From contig CM064655.1 in assembly GCA_032717465.1 (NCBI GenBank), forward strand, positions 13,986,152 through 14,050,151: a DNA stretch of 64,000 bases. Direction: 5' to 3'. The notes under the pieces are model-generated. The model was not told the DNA's origin. It searched no databases and saw only the letters and a program-made list of their open reading frames with translations. Of this stretch, positions 43,590 to 54,000 are shown in pieces (position 1 is the stretch's first letter; every line of letters begins with the position of its first letter). This stretch comes from Coenobita brevimanus. Taxonomy: Eukaryota > Arthropoda > Malacostraca > Decapoda > Coenobitidae. The position numbers and the translations under genes are program-made.

Positions 43590-43879
43590 GAGTCTGGGTA
43601 TTATGAATAAGTTGGTTTTATACATACCGGTATTTTTTTTTTTTTAACAGAAAATATGATTTCACTGCTCTGCGTATATTTATGTGAATAAAGGAGGCAG
43701 AAAGTATGTTTCATGATAAACTCGTAGCCTTACTTTATTTGGAAAACATTTGTTTATACATATTTCTTATGATGAAAAAGTATAACTCAGAGGAAAGGGA
43801 AAGTCATAGTGGTAATTATTTCCGTTTGTGAGCAGTACGTAAATGACTATCGGTACTTGGTTCACATTCTTTTTTTTTT

Positions 43880-44070
43880 TTGTAGTAGTGCTTGTAGTGG
43901 TAGTAGTAGTGGTAGCATGTGTTGTAGGTGTGGTAGTAATAGTAGCAATGTGGTTGTTGTAATAATAGTAGTTGTGGTGGTGGTAGTAGTACCTGTAGTT
44001 GTGGTAGTTGTCGTAGTGGTAGTTGTACTTGTACTTCTAGTTGTAACTGTATTATTTCTAGTAGTTGCAA
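43880..44070. repeat. Trinucleotide-rich tract (GTA/GTG/GTT)n
   Basis: An imperfect triplet array, gtagtagtggtag and similar, in the 3' part of the piggyBac element, with a (GT)n tract at 44143-44168. Hydrophobic Val-rich frames in it are composition artefacts. Confidence 0.85.
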
Positions 44071-44137
44071 TACCCAGACTTCTACTCGCTCATCAATGTC
44101 AGAATCGAGCAACAATCCTGGCCAAACATACATTTCC

Positions 44138-44168
<31 letters not shown>

Positions 44169-44304
44169 AGTTCAAGGTTGCTGCTACTGTGACCGGCCTT
44201 CATTCACACAGTACGACCGATTATGGAAAAATACTCACGGAAACAGCGTTTGTGGTGGATTTTGTCTCCTGGAAGTGTCATCGAAGTGATATCAGTGTGG
44301 TGGG

Positions 44305-46143
44305 TTAACCACTAAACCACAGGGTTGTTTTGGCTTGACTTGCGTGTCCCACGGGCATATTCACGCTCCAACAGACTCTCTAAAAATATTTGCCTAAAAT
44401 CAGTTATTAGTCCTAGAATATTAAAATTACATATGCATATGGCACATACCTTCAGCTTTCTCCTGGGATGTTTGCTGAGCCTTTGTCGAGTACCGTAGAA
44501 CTTGTGGAGACCTCTAAAGTTGGGTAACAAAGTCTCCACTTTACACTTCCCAACAACCCGTAATATGATTACCACAGCCTGGTATTATCACTAGAAACAC
44601 TCTTCTATGATTTTCAAATAGTTTGGAATCCATACTCCAAAAAAAAAATCACTGTGAAAGCAATGAAAATTACAAGTGCATATGACCTTCTCACTTGCGC
44701 TCGTTCACCGCTGGTGTTCTGGCATTTTATTATTCATAAAAACACTCACACTTTATATTTCTATTATATAACACTTATATATACCTGCAGTCTTTATCCA
44801 TAAGTTTCCTTCAGTGATAGTAGTTTATTGTCACTGCAGGCATTCAAGTTCTCTTTCAGTAAAATACGTAGCATTCACTTTCTCGTCCTGTATACTAGTG
44901 TTAAGAGCGAATCTGTCACTTTCACTTCCAGTTTCATAATTCATAGTATTCATACATGCTAGAGTGAAACTTTCACTTTCATTACTCCTAGTATATATAC
45001 TCGTATTATTATATTACTACTCATTTACATTTCTATTTACATTCTCTATTTTATTTACATTATTTACATTCTCTATTTTATTTACATTATTTACATTTCT
45101 ATTTTATTTACACTGTTATGCACTGTCACTTGCAGTAACTTATAAAACTATTTTCCACTGTTTACTTATATTTACATTCATTGCTTTCACTTGCTGTTTA
45201 CACATTATTTACATTTCCACTTGCACTGTTTTACTCACCAGAAAGATCATAGTCACTGTCCATCATTTTCATTGATAAATTAGCCAGTTCACGTTCCACA
45301 GCAGTCACTTAGCCCTTTACCCCTTTCCACACGAGGTATAGTAGGGATAGATGTCACAGGGCCCTTTGCATAGGGCAAAAAAGCGGCGGAATGGGACAGG
45401 CACGAATCCAACGTGGTTTCACCTTGAAAGACGACAGTAAACTGAATACTGTCGTGGCCTATGGGAAATGCAATGCTGCCAATGTCAGCATGGTGACAGC
45501 TACTAATATATACGCTATGAAATGATTGGCAGGAAATCTAGACAATACATAATAAATTAGGTAGTTCCAGGTGAATGTAAATACTGTATCACTTAGCCTT
45601 CTCCCTTCCTTTCTTATATATACAGTATTTTTATTACGAGAATAGATTATACGGCATATTTCAAGGGGAAATAAACAGCGAAAATTAGCGAACGAGTGCA
45701 CGTGAGGTGTTGTCAGGTGATAATTAGCCAATTCCAGGTGTATGGCACTATCACTTACCTTATTTCTATTTTGCATATATCATTTGGTATAAGAATAGGG
45801 CATAGGGCTTATTTCAATGGATGAAATAAGTGGAAAATTCCGGGGAAGATTTACTTAGTGCAGCACGGCTGAGCAGGCGAAAAGAGAGGGTAATGGAGAG
45901 GAGGTAGGGAGGGGAGTCAAGAATGGGGAGAAATGACTAAATTGTCAACAATGGATGGGAATACAGATGAGATTAGGCGTGCTGACTAGTGCTGGACATT
46001 GGCAGTACTGATAGATCATACAAGCCACCATTTGAAAGCCCGGGCGAATTCAAAATAACACAGAATCACAAAAGTGACACCCCGCGGTATGATCCCTTGC
46101 TCCCATGCGTCATGAAAGTGATGCCCCGCGGTTAAGGGGTTAA
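44305..46143 (-). mobile_element. piggyBac-type non-autonomous element, family 1, copy B (1.84 kb)
   Basis: Read on the minus strand it begins TTAACCCCTTAACCGCGGGG at 46143 and ends at the TTAA at 44305. It matches copy A (29619-31385) over its whole length in inverse orientation, including the near-terminal palindrome, the 'attcaaaataacacagaatc' block and the exon-like segment, with about 72 bp of net length difference. Its TTAA at 44305-44308 is also the right edge of the piggyBac at 40049-44308. Confidence 0.85.
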
Positions 46144-46312
46144 TGTAAGCCTTTGTTGTGTCATCGAACCTCTGCCACGCATACGGACACCGGCAAAAAA
46201 AACACCTGAAATTGCCCTCATGCCCCACTCACTCACTCTCCCTATCTGCACTTCACTGACCATCTGATGCCATCAGCTTGAAGTCTAAGGATTGGTGAGC
46301 AATATGAGACCC
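46144..46312 (-). other. Short remnant between insertions, probably leader/gag of the old LTR element
   Basis: 169 bp between the TTAA element and the Tc1 element. The minus strand encodes VGHEGNFRCFFCRCPYAWQR followed by FDDTTKAYI up to the insertion point. It could belong to the N-terminal part of gag or to its leader; this is by position only. Confidence 0.35.
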
Positions 46313-47725
46313 TACAGTCACTGCAAATTGAGTTAGGATCTCCCCCCACAAGGTATTAAACACAGAAATCATAGTATATCATGATGTTTGTTCATGAAAT
46401 GCCATTCATTAATATGAAATCATGTTTGCCTTGTTTTTCAGGACCTGCTGGATGCATTTTGGCATGGAATCACTTAGATCTCTAAAGTAATCTGAGGACA
46501 TTTCTTTGCACCAAACATCTGTCAGTTCAGTCTTGAGGTTGTCCAGATTGGGTGTCTTCTTCTTTGCCATGATTTTCTTCATCCTTGCCCAACAGTTTTC
46601 TATTGGATTTAGATCCGGACTGTTGCCAGGCCAGTCGAATCCCTTACTTTGATTATCCTGAAGCCATTTTATCATCATTCTTGACTTGTGACATGGAGCT
46701 GAATCATGCATGAAAAAGCCACACCCATGAATAGCAAAAAAGTTTAACAAATGATCTTTCAGAACTTGAATGTACCGGCCACCATTCACCATCAAGTTCT
46801 TAGGAAGAAAGTAGAGGCCTCCCCTTCCCATTGCAACTAAGAAACACCCCCATACCATTACTGATTGTGGGTGCTTAACAGTTGGCACCGTGTAAGCAGG
46901 GACATATCAACTATGGGAGGCAGGGCAACGAACCTTGGCAGAACACACCTGGAACACTTGAAATGTGCTTTCATGGGAAAATAACTTTTCTCCACACATC
47001 TGACATCAAGAGTGCATACTTCTTGGCAAACCGAATGCGCTGCTTCTTCATGCGGTCAGTGAGAAGCGGTTTCTTGGCTGCTGTGTGGCTTGGCAAACCC
47101 AGCTCCTTCTGCAAGCAGTGTTGGATAGTTAGAATTGAGAAATCTTGTAACAGCTGGGGATGCATTCTCTTCAATTCTGCTGCTGTCAGTGAGGATTCTT
47201 GATTACTTCCCTCTTCAGAAGCGTATCTGTACCTCTGGAAGTCGTCCTCTTCTTTCCACCGCCATGCTAGTGCTCTGGTACGACATCAGGTGGCAGGCCA
47301 CGCACTGCAGCAACAATCTTCATGATGGTCGACATTGCGCGTCCAGTACATTCATAAATCGTGTCGATAGAGACATTATTTTGCCTCCATGCAATGATAC
47401 GGACCCTCTCATCCCTTGAGCAGTACTTTCCAGGCATGACAACTTGACCCTAGGAAAATAACAGGCCAAACAGTAATGTATATGAAAAAAGAGAGAGGTG
47501 CAAGCTTGGAGCGATGGGAACATATACTCCCACTCTCGCTTCTGGGCAAGCACTGACGTGCTGAGTGTTTCAACATCTCCCGCCAACACCAGAGGAGTTG
47601 CCAGTTACTTCTTGCCCAAAAAATTCACTTGGTAGAGGTGGAAACACAAAACAAAGACAGACAACTCTCCCATAGCAATTCTGTGTGTAGGTCCTTAGTC
47701 AATTTGCAGTGGGTGCATTTGTTAT
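46313..47725 (-). mobile_element. Tc1/mariner element, decayed
   Basis: Inverted ends: cactgcaaattgagttagga at 46319-46338 and, on the minus strand, cactgcaaattgactaagga from about 47712. TA followed by CAGT at 46313 is a plausible left boundary. The inside encodes a Tc1-type transposase on the minus strand. It interrupts the leader/gag region of the old LTR element. Exact outer limits are uncertain by about 15 bp. Confidence 0.8.
46409..47437 (-). pseudogene. Tc1-type transposase
   Basis: From 47437 on the minus strand: MPGKYCSRDERVRIIAWRQN (N-terminal helix-turn-helix), then frame changes, RKKPLLTDRMKKQRIRFAKK-like (about 47050; second HTH and linker) and WRKVIFP at 46971, where the first catalytic Asp (normally F-S-D-E-S) is lost to a small deletion. 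The next frame, 46888-46409, has HPQSVMVWGCF, FMHDSAPCHKSR (second Asp) and WPGNSPDLNPIENCWARMKK (Asp/Glu of the D34E part) to the end. About 340 residues in all, the normal length. Cut-and-paste transposase at TA sites when intact. Confidence 0.88.
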
Positions 47726-48193
47726 AACTGGTTAAGTATTAACTGAGATAAGAAGGTTTAAAGATGGATGATTTTGCCAATTTCTGTCGGGAATGCCCAG
47801 CTGTGTGAAGCGATCATGACAACACCTGCAAGACGGAAGGGCTTAAGGCACTGTCATCAGGACTATATAATACTGGCATTTCAGAGCTCTCTAAGGTGGG
47901 GTCAGAATCTAGCAACTCCGGCTCAACTTTATCTCGTTCTCCAGACACAGCCTGTAAGACTGCACTGAGCAAAACTGATGTGCTGACATTCCCATAGAGT
48001 CTCAGCTGCAGATACTGAGCCACAGTTTTAAGCTAGGCTTTAATGAGGCTTTCCACCACAGGTGGACTAGGCTCAGATTCCACAATTGGTCTACCATCAC
48101 TGTCACTAGTTAGAACCGTGATAGCATTTTTTTTTAGGTTAGTATCGAAAGCTGTGTATCCTGGCACGAGGTCACCAAATAATAATGTAATAA
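47726..48193 (-). other. Leader and primer-binding region of the old LTR element
   Basis: Directly after the 5' LTR on the minus strand, TGGTGACCTCGTGCCAGGAT at about 48178-48159 is a plausible primer-binding site (starts TGG; nearly the same as TGGCGACCTCATTCCAGGAT at 58018). A 69-codon frame with LQLRLYGNVSTSVLLSAVLQ at 48023-47814 may be the start of gag, but it is not clearly related to known gag. Confidence 0.5.
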
Positions 48194-48993
48194 TGTTACG
48201 ATGTTGACTACTGTCTCGGTCAAGCCGACAGTCATGAACAGGGATTCCATTTTGCTGCTAATTAGGTGGGTGAAACACACAGCAGTCAAACTCTTTCTCT
48301 ACTATACATCTAACTGATACTACTACAGGTTCTGAATGTTTATACACAAGCCCAAAATACTATCCTAAATGCATGAAAGGGGTCAAGATAAAAAGAGAGT
48401 TGGTAGGTACTTACATACTAAGTGGTCTTAGACTAACAGACATATTGGTTCACCTTACATAATGAGTGGTCCAGGCCGAGGAGGGGGGAGACTTTTCCTC
48501 CCTCTCCTACAGATTATAAAGGGGACTGGCTCCACCTACAACATACACTCTAGAGCACAGTCAATGTTACATCACCAGGGAAACCTATCTCTGTCTCACT
48601 GGCTCCTCACTAACCTAGGCAGAAACAGGAACCAGTGGTTGGTGGATTCGCTCTGAAGGGGCTGAGTTTGACAGAACTCCTCCCACCATGAATCAGTCAC
48701 ATGCTGCGTCAGCTGACCCACACACCTGGGTGGCCTAGATCAAGAGGCGCCACCAGGACTGTTCCAGTTACAGGAATGACATCCTTATTTGAATTGAAGT
48801 TCTGAGGGCAGCATGAAGATATCACCACACCTACCCCTCATTACTGGCTTAGGGCAGTCATCAAGGATCCATTCAGAAGCAGGCAGTCCAGTACAGGTCA
48901 TCAGAAAAGGTCACTCTATAATCCTCAGGTAATGAGGGTAACCAGTTACAGCCAGTTCATATCTGGGTACCAGCCCATGTGTTCAACGTGACA
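48194..48993 (-). repeat. 5' LTR of the old Gmr1-like retrotransposon
   Basis: On the minus strand TGTCACGTTGAACACATG at 48993 to TAGTCAACATCGTAACA at 48194, about 800 bp. It matches 32065-32868 throughout, with roughly 15-20% difference by eye, so the insertion is old. The flanking bases (gcagac at 48994) show no clear duplication with the other side. Confidence 0.82.
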
Positions 48994-49607
48994 GCAGACA
49001 CAAATAACAAAACTCCTCCATAAACACAACAGACTCTCTAGCAAGATTAATTCTTTCCTGCTTCTCTGTTTCTGTATGCTCTCCTTTATATTAAATAAAA
49101 TTAAATCCTGAATTCAGAACTAAAATTTAACTGATCCCAAAACTTGCATAGGAGTTAGAGACTGATTAGTACAGTGTGTGTGAGTAAGGTATATGGGAGG
49201 AGGGAAGGGAGATGTAGAATTGGATGTAGAGAAAAAGGTTCAAGAGTTAGTACAGGAGAGTGGTGATGAGTTGCTGGAAGAGGGATTGTTGCTACCTCTC
49301 CATCCTCTTACGCAGTGCTGAATCAAGGACTACGTAGCTACCAATGTTACATCAAATGGCTTAAGTTATTTCACATCGGACAGTTAATCACATAGGAGAA
49401 TAAAGTTCCTCAATCACAAATTCTCCAGCGGGCAAAGTCAACCAGCATAGAAACCATCCTGGCTAAAAAACAGCTGAGATGGGTTGGACACAAATTTTGC
49501 ATGCCTGAGCACTGCCTTCCCCACCAGGTTCTGCATGACCAACTCCCTACAGCATGTCACAACCAGGGATGTTCTGCCCCAAAACCAAAATTATCATAAG
49601 GGAGGAT

Positions 49608-50359
49608 GCAGATTATCGTGTATGATCCTAAAGTTACCGTACACATAAATTTTTATTGAAATCAATGCTTAACCTGTGGACTGTGAGCCACAGCTCAGGC
49701 TGGGTAGCATCGTGTTACGAGCCACAGCTCATGCTGTGCTGGCCGTGCATCACTGCCAACTACTCCACCCCTACGCAAACTTACGCATTGCACTACACAA
49801 AGACGGAATGAGAGATATTTTTTTCTTTTCACCAGATGATGCCCAGGATGTTTATTTTCAAGTTTATAATAAACAAAAGCAATTTTTTTTTTTTTTTTAC
49901 TACTCCCCCACACAAACCTACGCATGGCCATATGCAAAGATGGAGAGAGGGAGATTTTTTTTTTTTTTTTTTTCACCAGATGATGCCCTGGATGTTTATC
50001 TTCAAGTTTATAATAAAGAAAAGAAAAACAAAATTCCCTTCATTTTTTGCGCATCACGGGGTGGGATAAAAATAGGTAATTGCGCAATCCACGGGTTAAA
50101 CTGCTTAATGTTTATTTTTATTTATATTTTACATAGAGTCTACATTTTTGTATATATTTTTCACTGTGATTCAGTATAAAATGCCACTGTTCATGATCGT
50201 ATTACTGAGACTCGCTTCATACATTATATTATTACTGACTTTCTTGACTGGCTACATTCTTTAAGCATTTAATCCCCACTCAAAGTCCATATTTTCAATT
50301 AGCACTGGATATATTTTAATTGTATGGGAGAAGCAAGTCTGATACGTGATAATGGATAA

Positions 50360-50392
<33 letters not shown>

Positions 50393-50981
50393 CTAATTTT
50401 ACTCTTGTTATCTCCAATTGTTTTTATTCAGATTGCGGAAGACTTTCTGAAATATTACCTTCATCCACCCCTTCACTACAAGATGTCTCCCCTAAACTAA
50501 ATAAACTAATATGGATGTAAGAAAAATGAAATCAAAACTATAATGAAACCCAAAACTCCCTATGGCCAGATTGTAACGAAAACATAAACAGTACACAGAT
50601 CAACATGGACATAACTTCAAAAGATGTGTCCTGATAAGAATGTAATAATATTCTATAATATTCTGTGTAAAGTATTACATCAACTGTACTTCCTTTGGCA
50701 CAACTGTCGAACGTACAGTAGTTGTCCATCTCCTACAGAGAGTTGGAACTGAAGTCAGGTTGCCATTTGGGCAAGGCACCTTGACTAACCACTTCCAGTG
50801 ACCTTCACAACTCCAAGGAAAAGCAGAGAATGAATGACCTATACCTCTAAAGACCTGGCTTGCTTAGGGTAAGAACATTAGGGGGTCCCATGCGAGAGAG
50901 TGAGAGGAATTTCTGTCAGGGTAAGTCTGCGACATAAGAATTTTCAGTCAAGGCGAGTCACATGGCAGGGCTGCTGTTTAT

Positions 50982-51019
<38 letters not shown>

Positions 51020-51108
51020 AATAGACAAAAATTATTGTACATTTTGAAGGTGATATCCTACATCATACTCTCTCTCTAAATTATCATACAAATACGATAA
51101 TTACTGTA
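49608..51108. mobile_element. 1.5-kb insertion in the LINE, imperfect TIRs
   Basis: Left end cagattatcgtgtatgatcc; right end, on the minus strand, cagtaattatcgtatttgta then tgat. The TIRs are about 20 bp with small indels. It contains the TTAA element 49669-50099, a (GA)n tract at 50364-50391 and a poly(A) run of about 31 at 50986-51016. No transposase was recognised. Its limits are supported mainly by the LINE halves on both sides. Confidence 0.5.
49669..50099. mobile_element. TTAA element, family 3 (431 bp) with internal tandem duplication
   Basis: TTAACCTGTGGACTGTG at 49669 and, on the minus strand, TTAACCCGTGGATTGCG at 50099. Inside, a segment of about 118-140 bp (caccagatgatgcccaggat then gtttattttcaagtttataa) is present twice in tandem, at about 49828 and 49975, with T-runs of different length. 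No coding capacity. A frame of 167 codons across it is composition-driven. Confidence 0.7.
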
Positions 51109-51586
51109 CGCAGAACATCACTGGTCACAACCTGGGGGGACACAAGAGATATAAAAATCATATAATGACAAGTCCAGAGAAAAGCAACAACAAACTGAAA
51201 GATCTTGAAACCAATGCCTTGGACAGAAAACTATGGTGAACCCTCTGCAGTGAAGGAACCATTCATCTTAATGAAGCTTGATACCTGGCTAGAGGAGGAC
51301 ATAAACAATGGATACACAACCAAAACAGAGTTCTCCCAGAAAACCTGAACTTAACATGCTGTGTGGCAAAATTTGCAGATCCAGGCTTGGTCTGCACAGT
51401 CACACATGCTGGAACCAAAGACAAAAAGAAACACACCATCATAGTGAGTATAGAGTTTAGCCGCTGTTGTCTTCTGTAGCAGGACAGCTTTAAGTAAGTA
51501 AATATGTAAGTAAGTAACTGTGTTCTCACCTAACTGTTCTTACCTAACTGTATCTTTACTGGATGAGTCAAGCTCAAACTGTTCCA

Positions 51587-51932
51587 TACAGTAAGACCTT
51601 GATAAAACAGATCAATAGACCAGAATTCGCTTTTATTGGAATCAAGGAGCTACCGGACTAAATTCCTACATATCAGAAAAAGTCCAATAAAGCCACAAGC
51701 AGTCCGGACTACCTGACCACTTCAGCTATGTTCACTACAATAAGGCAAATAAAAGACATGTCTATCAGTGTACAGTAAAGTACTGTACAGTACTATTATA
51801 TTATACCATTTGATTATTGTAATGAAGGTATAACACAGCACAGCATTGTAGTGGTGGTGAAAAAAGTTTAAAAACCATTCCTTTGGAATGGCATGGGCCC
51901 CAATTAGTCCGTTATGGTGAGGTCTTACTGTA
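51587..51932. mobile_element. 345-bp MITE with TA target site inside the LINE 3' region
   Basis: TACAGTAAGACCTTGATAAA at 51587 and, on the minus strand, TACAGTAAGACCTCACCATA from 51932. The first 13 bases are perfect. The homologous point in the LINE copy at 55906-56893 (about 55958) is uninterrupted with a TA there, which confirms the ends. No coding capacity. Confidence 0.85.
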
Positions 51933-52255
51933 ATTTGAACCGTTTTTATCATACATGTCATTAAATTTATGAACTGTTTTGGCACAGACTATTTCATTTG
52001 GTAGTGCATTCCACTGATCAACTGCTCTATTTGGGAAACTGAATTTCCTTATGTCTTTATCACCTCTCTTTTTTTACAATTTTCTACAGTGGCCTCTCAT
52101 TGTAGCTTAATGTTGCAAATGCATGTATATATATGTGTGTGTGTGTGTCTGTGTGTGTTTACCTAATTGCATTTACCTAATTGTGATATACAGGAAATGA
52201 GCTGCGCTCATGGGGTCCCGTCTCTGTTTCTCAGTAGGTCAAATTTAGCTTTAAA

Positions 52256-53660
52256 CTAGTTTAAGTTTTTAGACTGGACGATCTCTTTGTCCAGACTATT
52301 CCACAGGTCTATAGATCTATAAGGAAAATTATATTTCATGATATCTTTCAAGCAGCTTGGCTTCTTCAATTTCATTCCATGTCCTCTTGTTACTCTCTTA
52401 TCCCATAAAAACAGATCTTCTTTGTCAATTTTATCTTCTCCCATCCTGGTCCTGAACACTGCAATCATGTCGCCTCTCTTTCTCCTTTCTTCTAAGGAGG
52501 CTAATCCAGCTTTTCCAGCCTCTCTCTGTACGACAGATCTGACAGACTGGGGACAATTTTGGTTGCTGTTCTTTGTATTCTCTCAATCTTGTTTATATCT
52601 TTCTTTTTGTGTGGGGACCACACTACTGTTAAATACTTTAACCTGGGGTGAATCATAGCCACTAGCAATTTCTTCATCATCTCCTCATCCATATAATGAA
52701 AAGCTACTCTTATATTAGTCAGGAGTTTATATGTCTCTCTAACTGTCTTGTTAATGTGTTTTTCAGGTGACAAACTGTCCTGGACTAGCACTCCCAAATC
52801 TTTCTCTTCTTTCGCTTTTGTGACTGGTTCATTACCCATCAAATAATTCAGTGATGGCCTCTTGGTACTTTTTCCCATTTCCAAAATTTTACATTTTTTT
52901 GCATTGAATTTCATTTCCCACTCCATTTGTCTATCCTATCCAGATCCTCCTGCAGCATTTTACAATCCTCCTCAACCTCTACCTTCCTCAAGATCTTTGC
53001 ATCATCAGCAAACAGACTTGCATAACTGTTCACTCCATCTACCATGTCATTTATGTAAATCAGGAACATTACTGGTGCCAACAATGAGCCCTGTGGGACT
53101 CCACTTGTTACTTCCCTCCATCCAGGCAACCTATCCTGTATTACTGTCCTCATTTGTCTCTCTCTCAAAAAGTCTCTCATCCATTATAGGAGGTTCCCTT
53201 TCAGTCCTTCTATATGCTCTAGCTTCCACATTAGTCTCTTATGGGGCACCTTGTCGAAGGCCTTCCCCAAATCTAAACACACACAATCCACCCAATCATC
53301 TCTCTCCTGAAGCATGTCAATCACTCTTGAGTAAAAACTCATCAAGTTGGAAACACATGACCTTCCACATCTGAATCCAAACTGACTATCAGCCAAAATA
53401 TTCATCTATTCCAGATATTTTACACATCTATCTTTCAGAATTCTCTCGCACAATTTTGCGACCATGCTGGTTAGAGACACTGGTCTATAATTCAGGGGTT
53501 CTTCCCTGTTTCCTCTCTTATAAACTGGTACCACATTTGCCCTCTTCCATTCTTGAGGCACTTTCCCCTCTTCCAGACAGCACACAATTAAACTGTGAAT
53601 CTTATCCGCCAGCTGTTCTCTGCATTCCTTCAGTACCCAATTAGAGATTCCATCTGGTCC
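52256..53660 (-). pseudogene. LINE reverse transcriptase and C-terminal region (CR1/L2-like)
   Basis: On the minus strand: DSQFGFRCGRSCVSNLMSFY (53400), FDKVPHKRLMWKLE, GWREVTSGVPQGSLLAPVMF, INDMV and the catalytic ASLFADDAKI (53000), then FNAKKCKILEMGK, EKDLGVLVQDSLSPEKHINK, LKYLTVVWSPHKKKDINKIE (52650), and NDVFAFRTRMGEDKIDKEDL-like residues with RGHGMKLKKPSC toward 52256. The FADD motif is intact, but frameshifts and stops (53181, 52927, 52500) break the frame. Confidence 0.85.
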
Positions 53661-54000
53661 TGGGGGCTTTCCTTACATCTTGAGTTTCCAGTAATTTATA
53701 TACTCCTGTACTTCCATTTTTATATCTTTTATCACTACATTTCTAGTCACTCCCTCCCCTTCCATAAACTCTTTTTCATTAGTGAAAACCGATTGGAAAC
53801 ATTTGTTCATTATATCTGCTTGCATTGCCATATAGTCCTCTCCTTCTACTTTCAGTCTGGTGATTCCTTCCTTTTGTTTCAGTTTGCCATTAACAAATTA
53901 ATAAAACAGTTTCGGTTCAGCCTGGCATTTGTCTATTATACCTTTTTCAAAATTCCTTTCTTCTTCTCTACGTATTCTTGTGTATTCATTTCTAGTTCTT

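Larger units (their letters stand above)
40049..44308 (+). mobile_element. piggyBac element (4.26 kb), decayed autonomous type
   Basis: It begins TTAACCCATCCTGTCTGG at 40049; the right end reads, on the minus strand, TTAACCCACCACACTGATATC from 44308. TTAA is at both edges and the first 8 bases match. Inside, on the plus strand, are the acidic N-terminus, a 30-bp minisatellite, an unidentified ORF, the catalytic part and the Cys-rich C-terminus of a piggyBac transposase, with frameshifts. Its right TTAA is shared with the neighbouring TTAA element at 44305-46143. Confidence 0.8.
32065..48993 (-). mobile_element. Old Gmr1-like Ty3-type LTR retrotransposon, broken up by nested insertions
   Basis: Two related LTRs of 800 bp in the same orientation enclose, on the minus strand, a leader, gag, protease, integrase, the integrase C-terminus, RT and RNase H. 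Insertions at 33319-34248, 35520-36297, 37757-38486, 40049-46143 and 46313-47725 separate the pieces. Setting these aside leaves about 7.2 kb, a normal length. The order integrase then RT is that of Gmr1-type elements, not standard Ty3. Stops, frameshifts and lost catalytic residues show it is dead. Two partial elements placed end to end is the alternative, but the gene order and one clean target duplication argue for one. Confidence 0.75.
49430..51440 (+). pseudogene. LINE C-terminal fragment split by a 1.5-kb insertion
   Basis: 49430-49607 encodes TSIETILAKKQLRWVGHKFC then PHQVLHDQLPTACHNQG, the R-W-.-G-H region of an RTE-like LINE. The match stops and resumes at about 51109: TSPEKQQQTERS-like in one frame, DLETNALDRKLW and a Cys pair (MLCGKICRSRLGLHSHTC) at 51355-51415, the zinc-finger-like end of such LINEs. 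The piece between (49608-51108) is a later insertion. Confidence 0.65.

Noticed and set aside
43809..44192. Val-rich and Gln/Leu-rich frames on both strands
   Set aside because: Encoded by the (GTA/GTG/GTT)n tract and a (GT)n tract; composition artefact.
49676..50179. Plus-strand frame of 167 codons rich in Phe
   Set aside because: Spans T-runs and a tandem duplication inside a 431-bp TTAA element; no similarity and homopolymer-driven.
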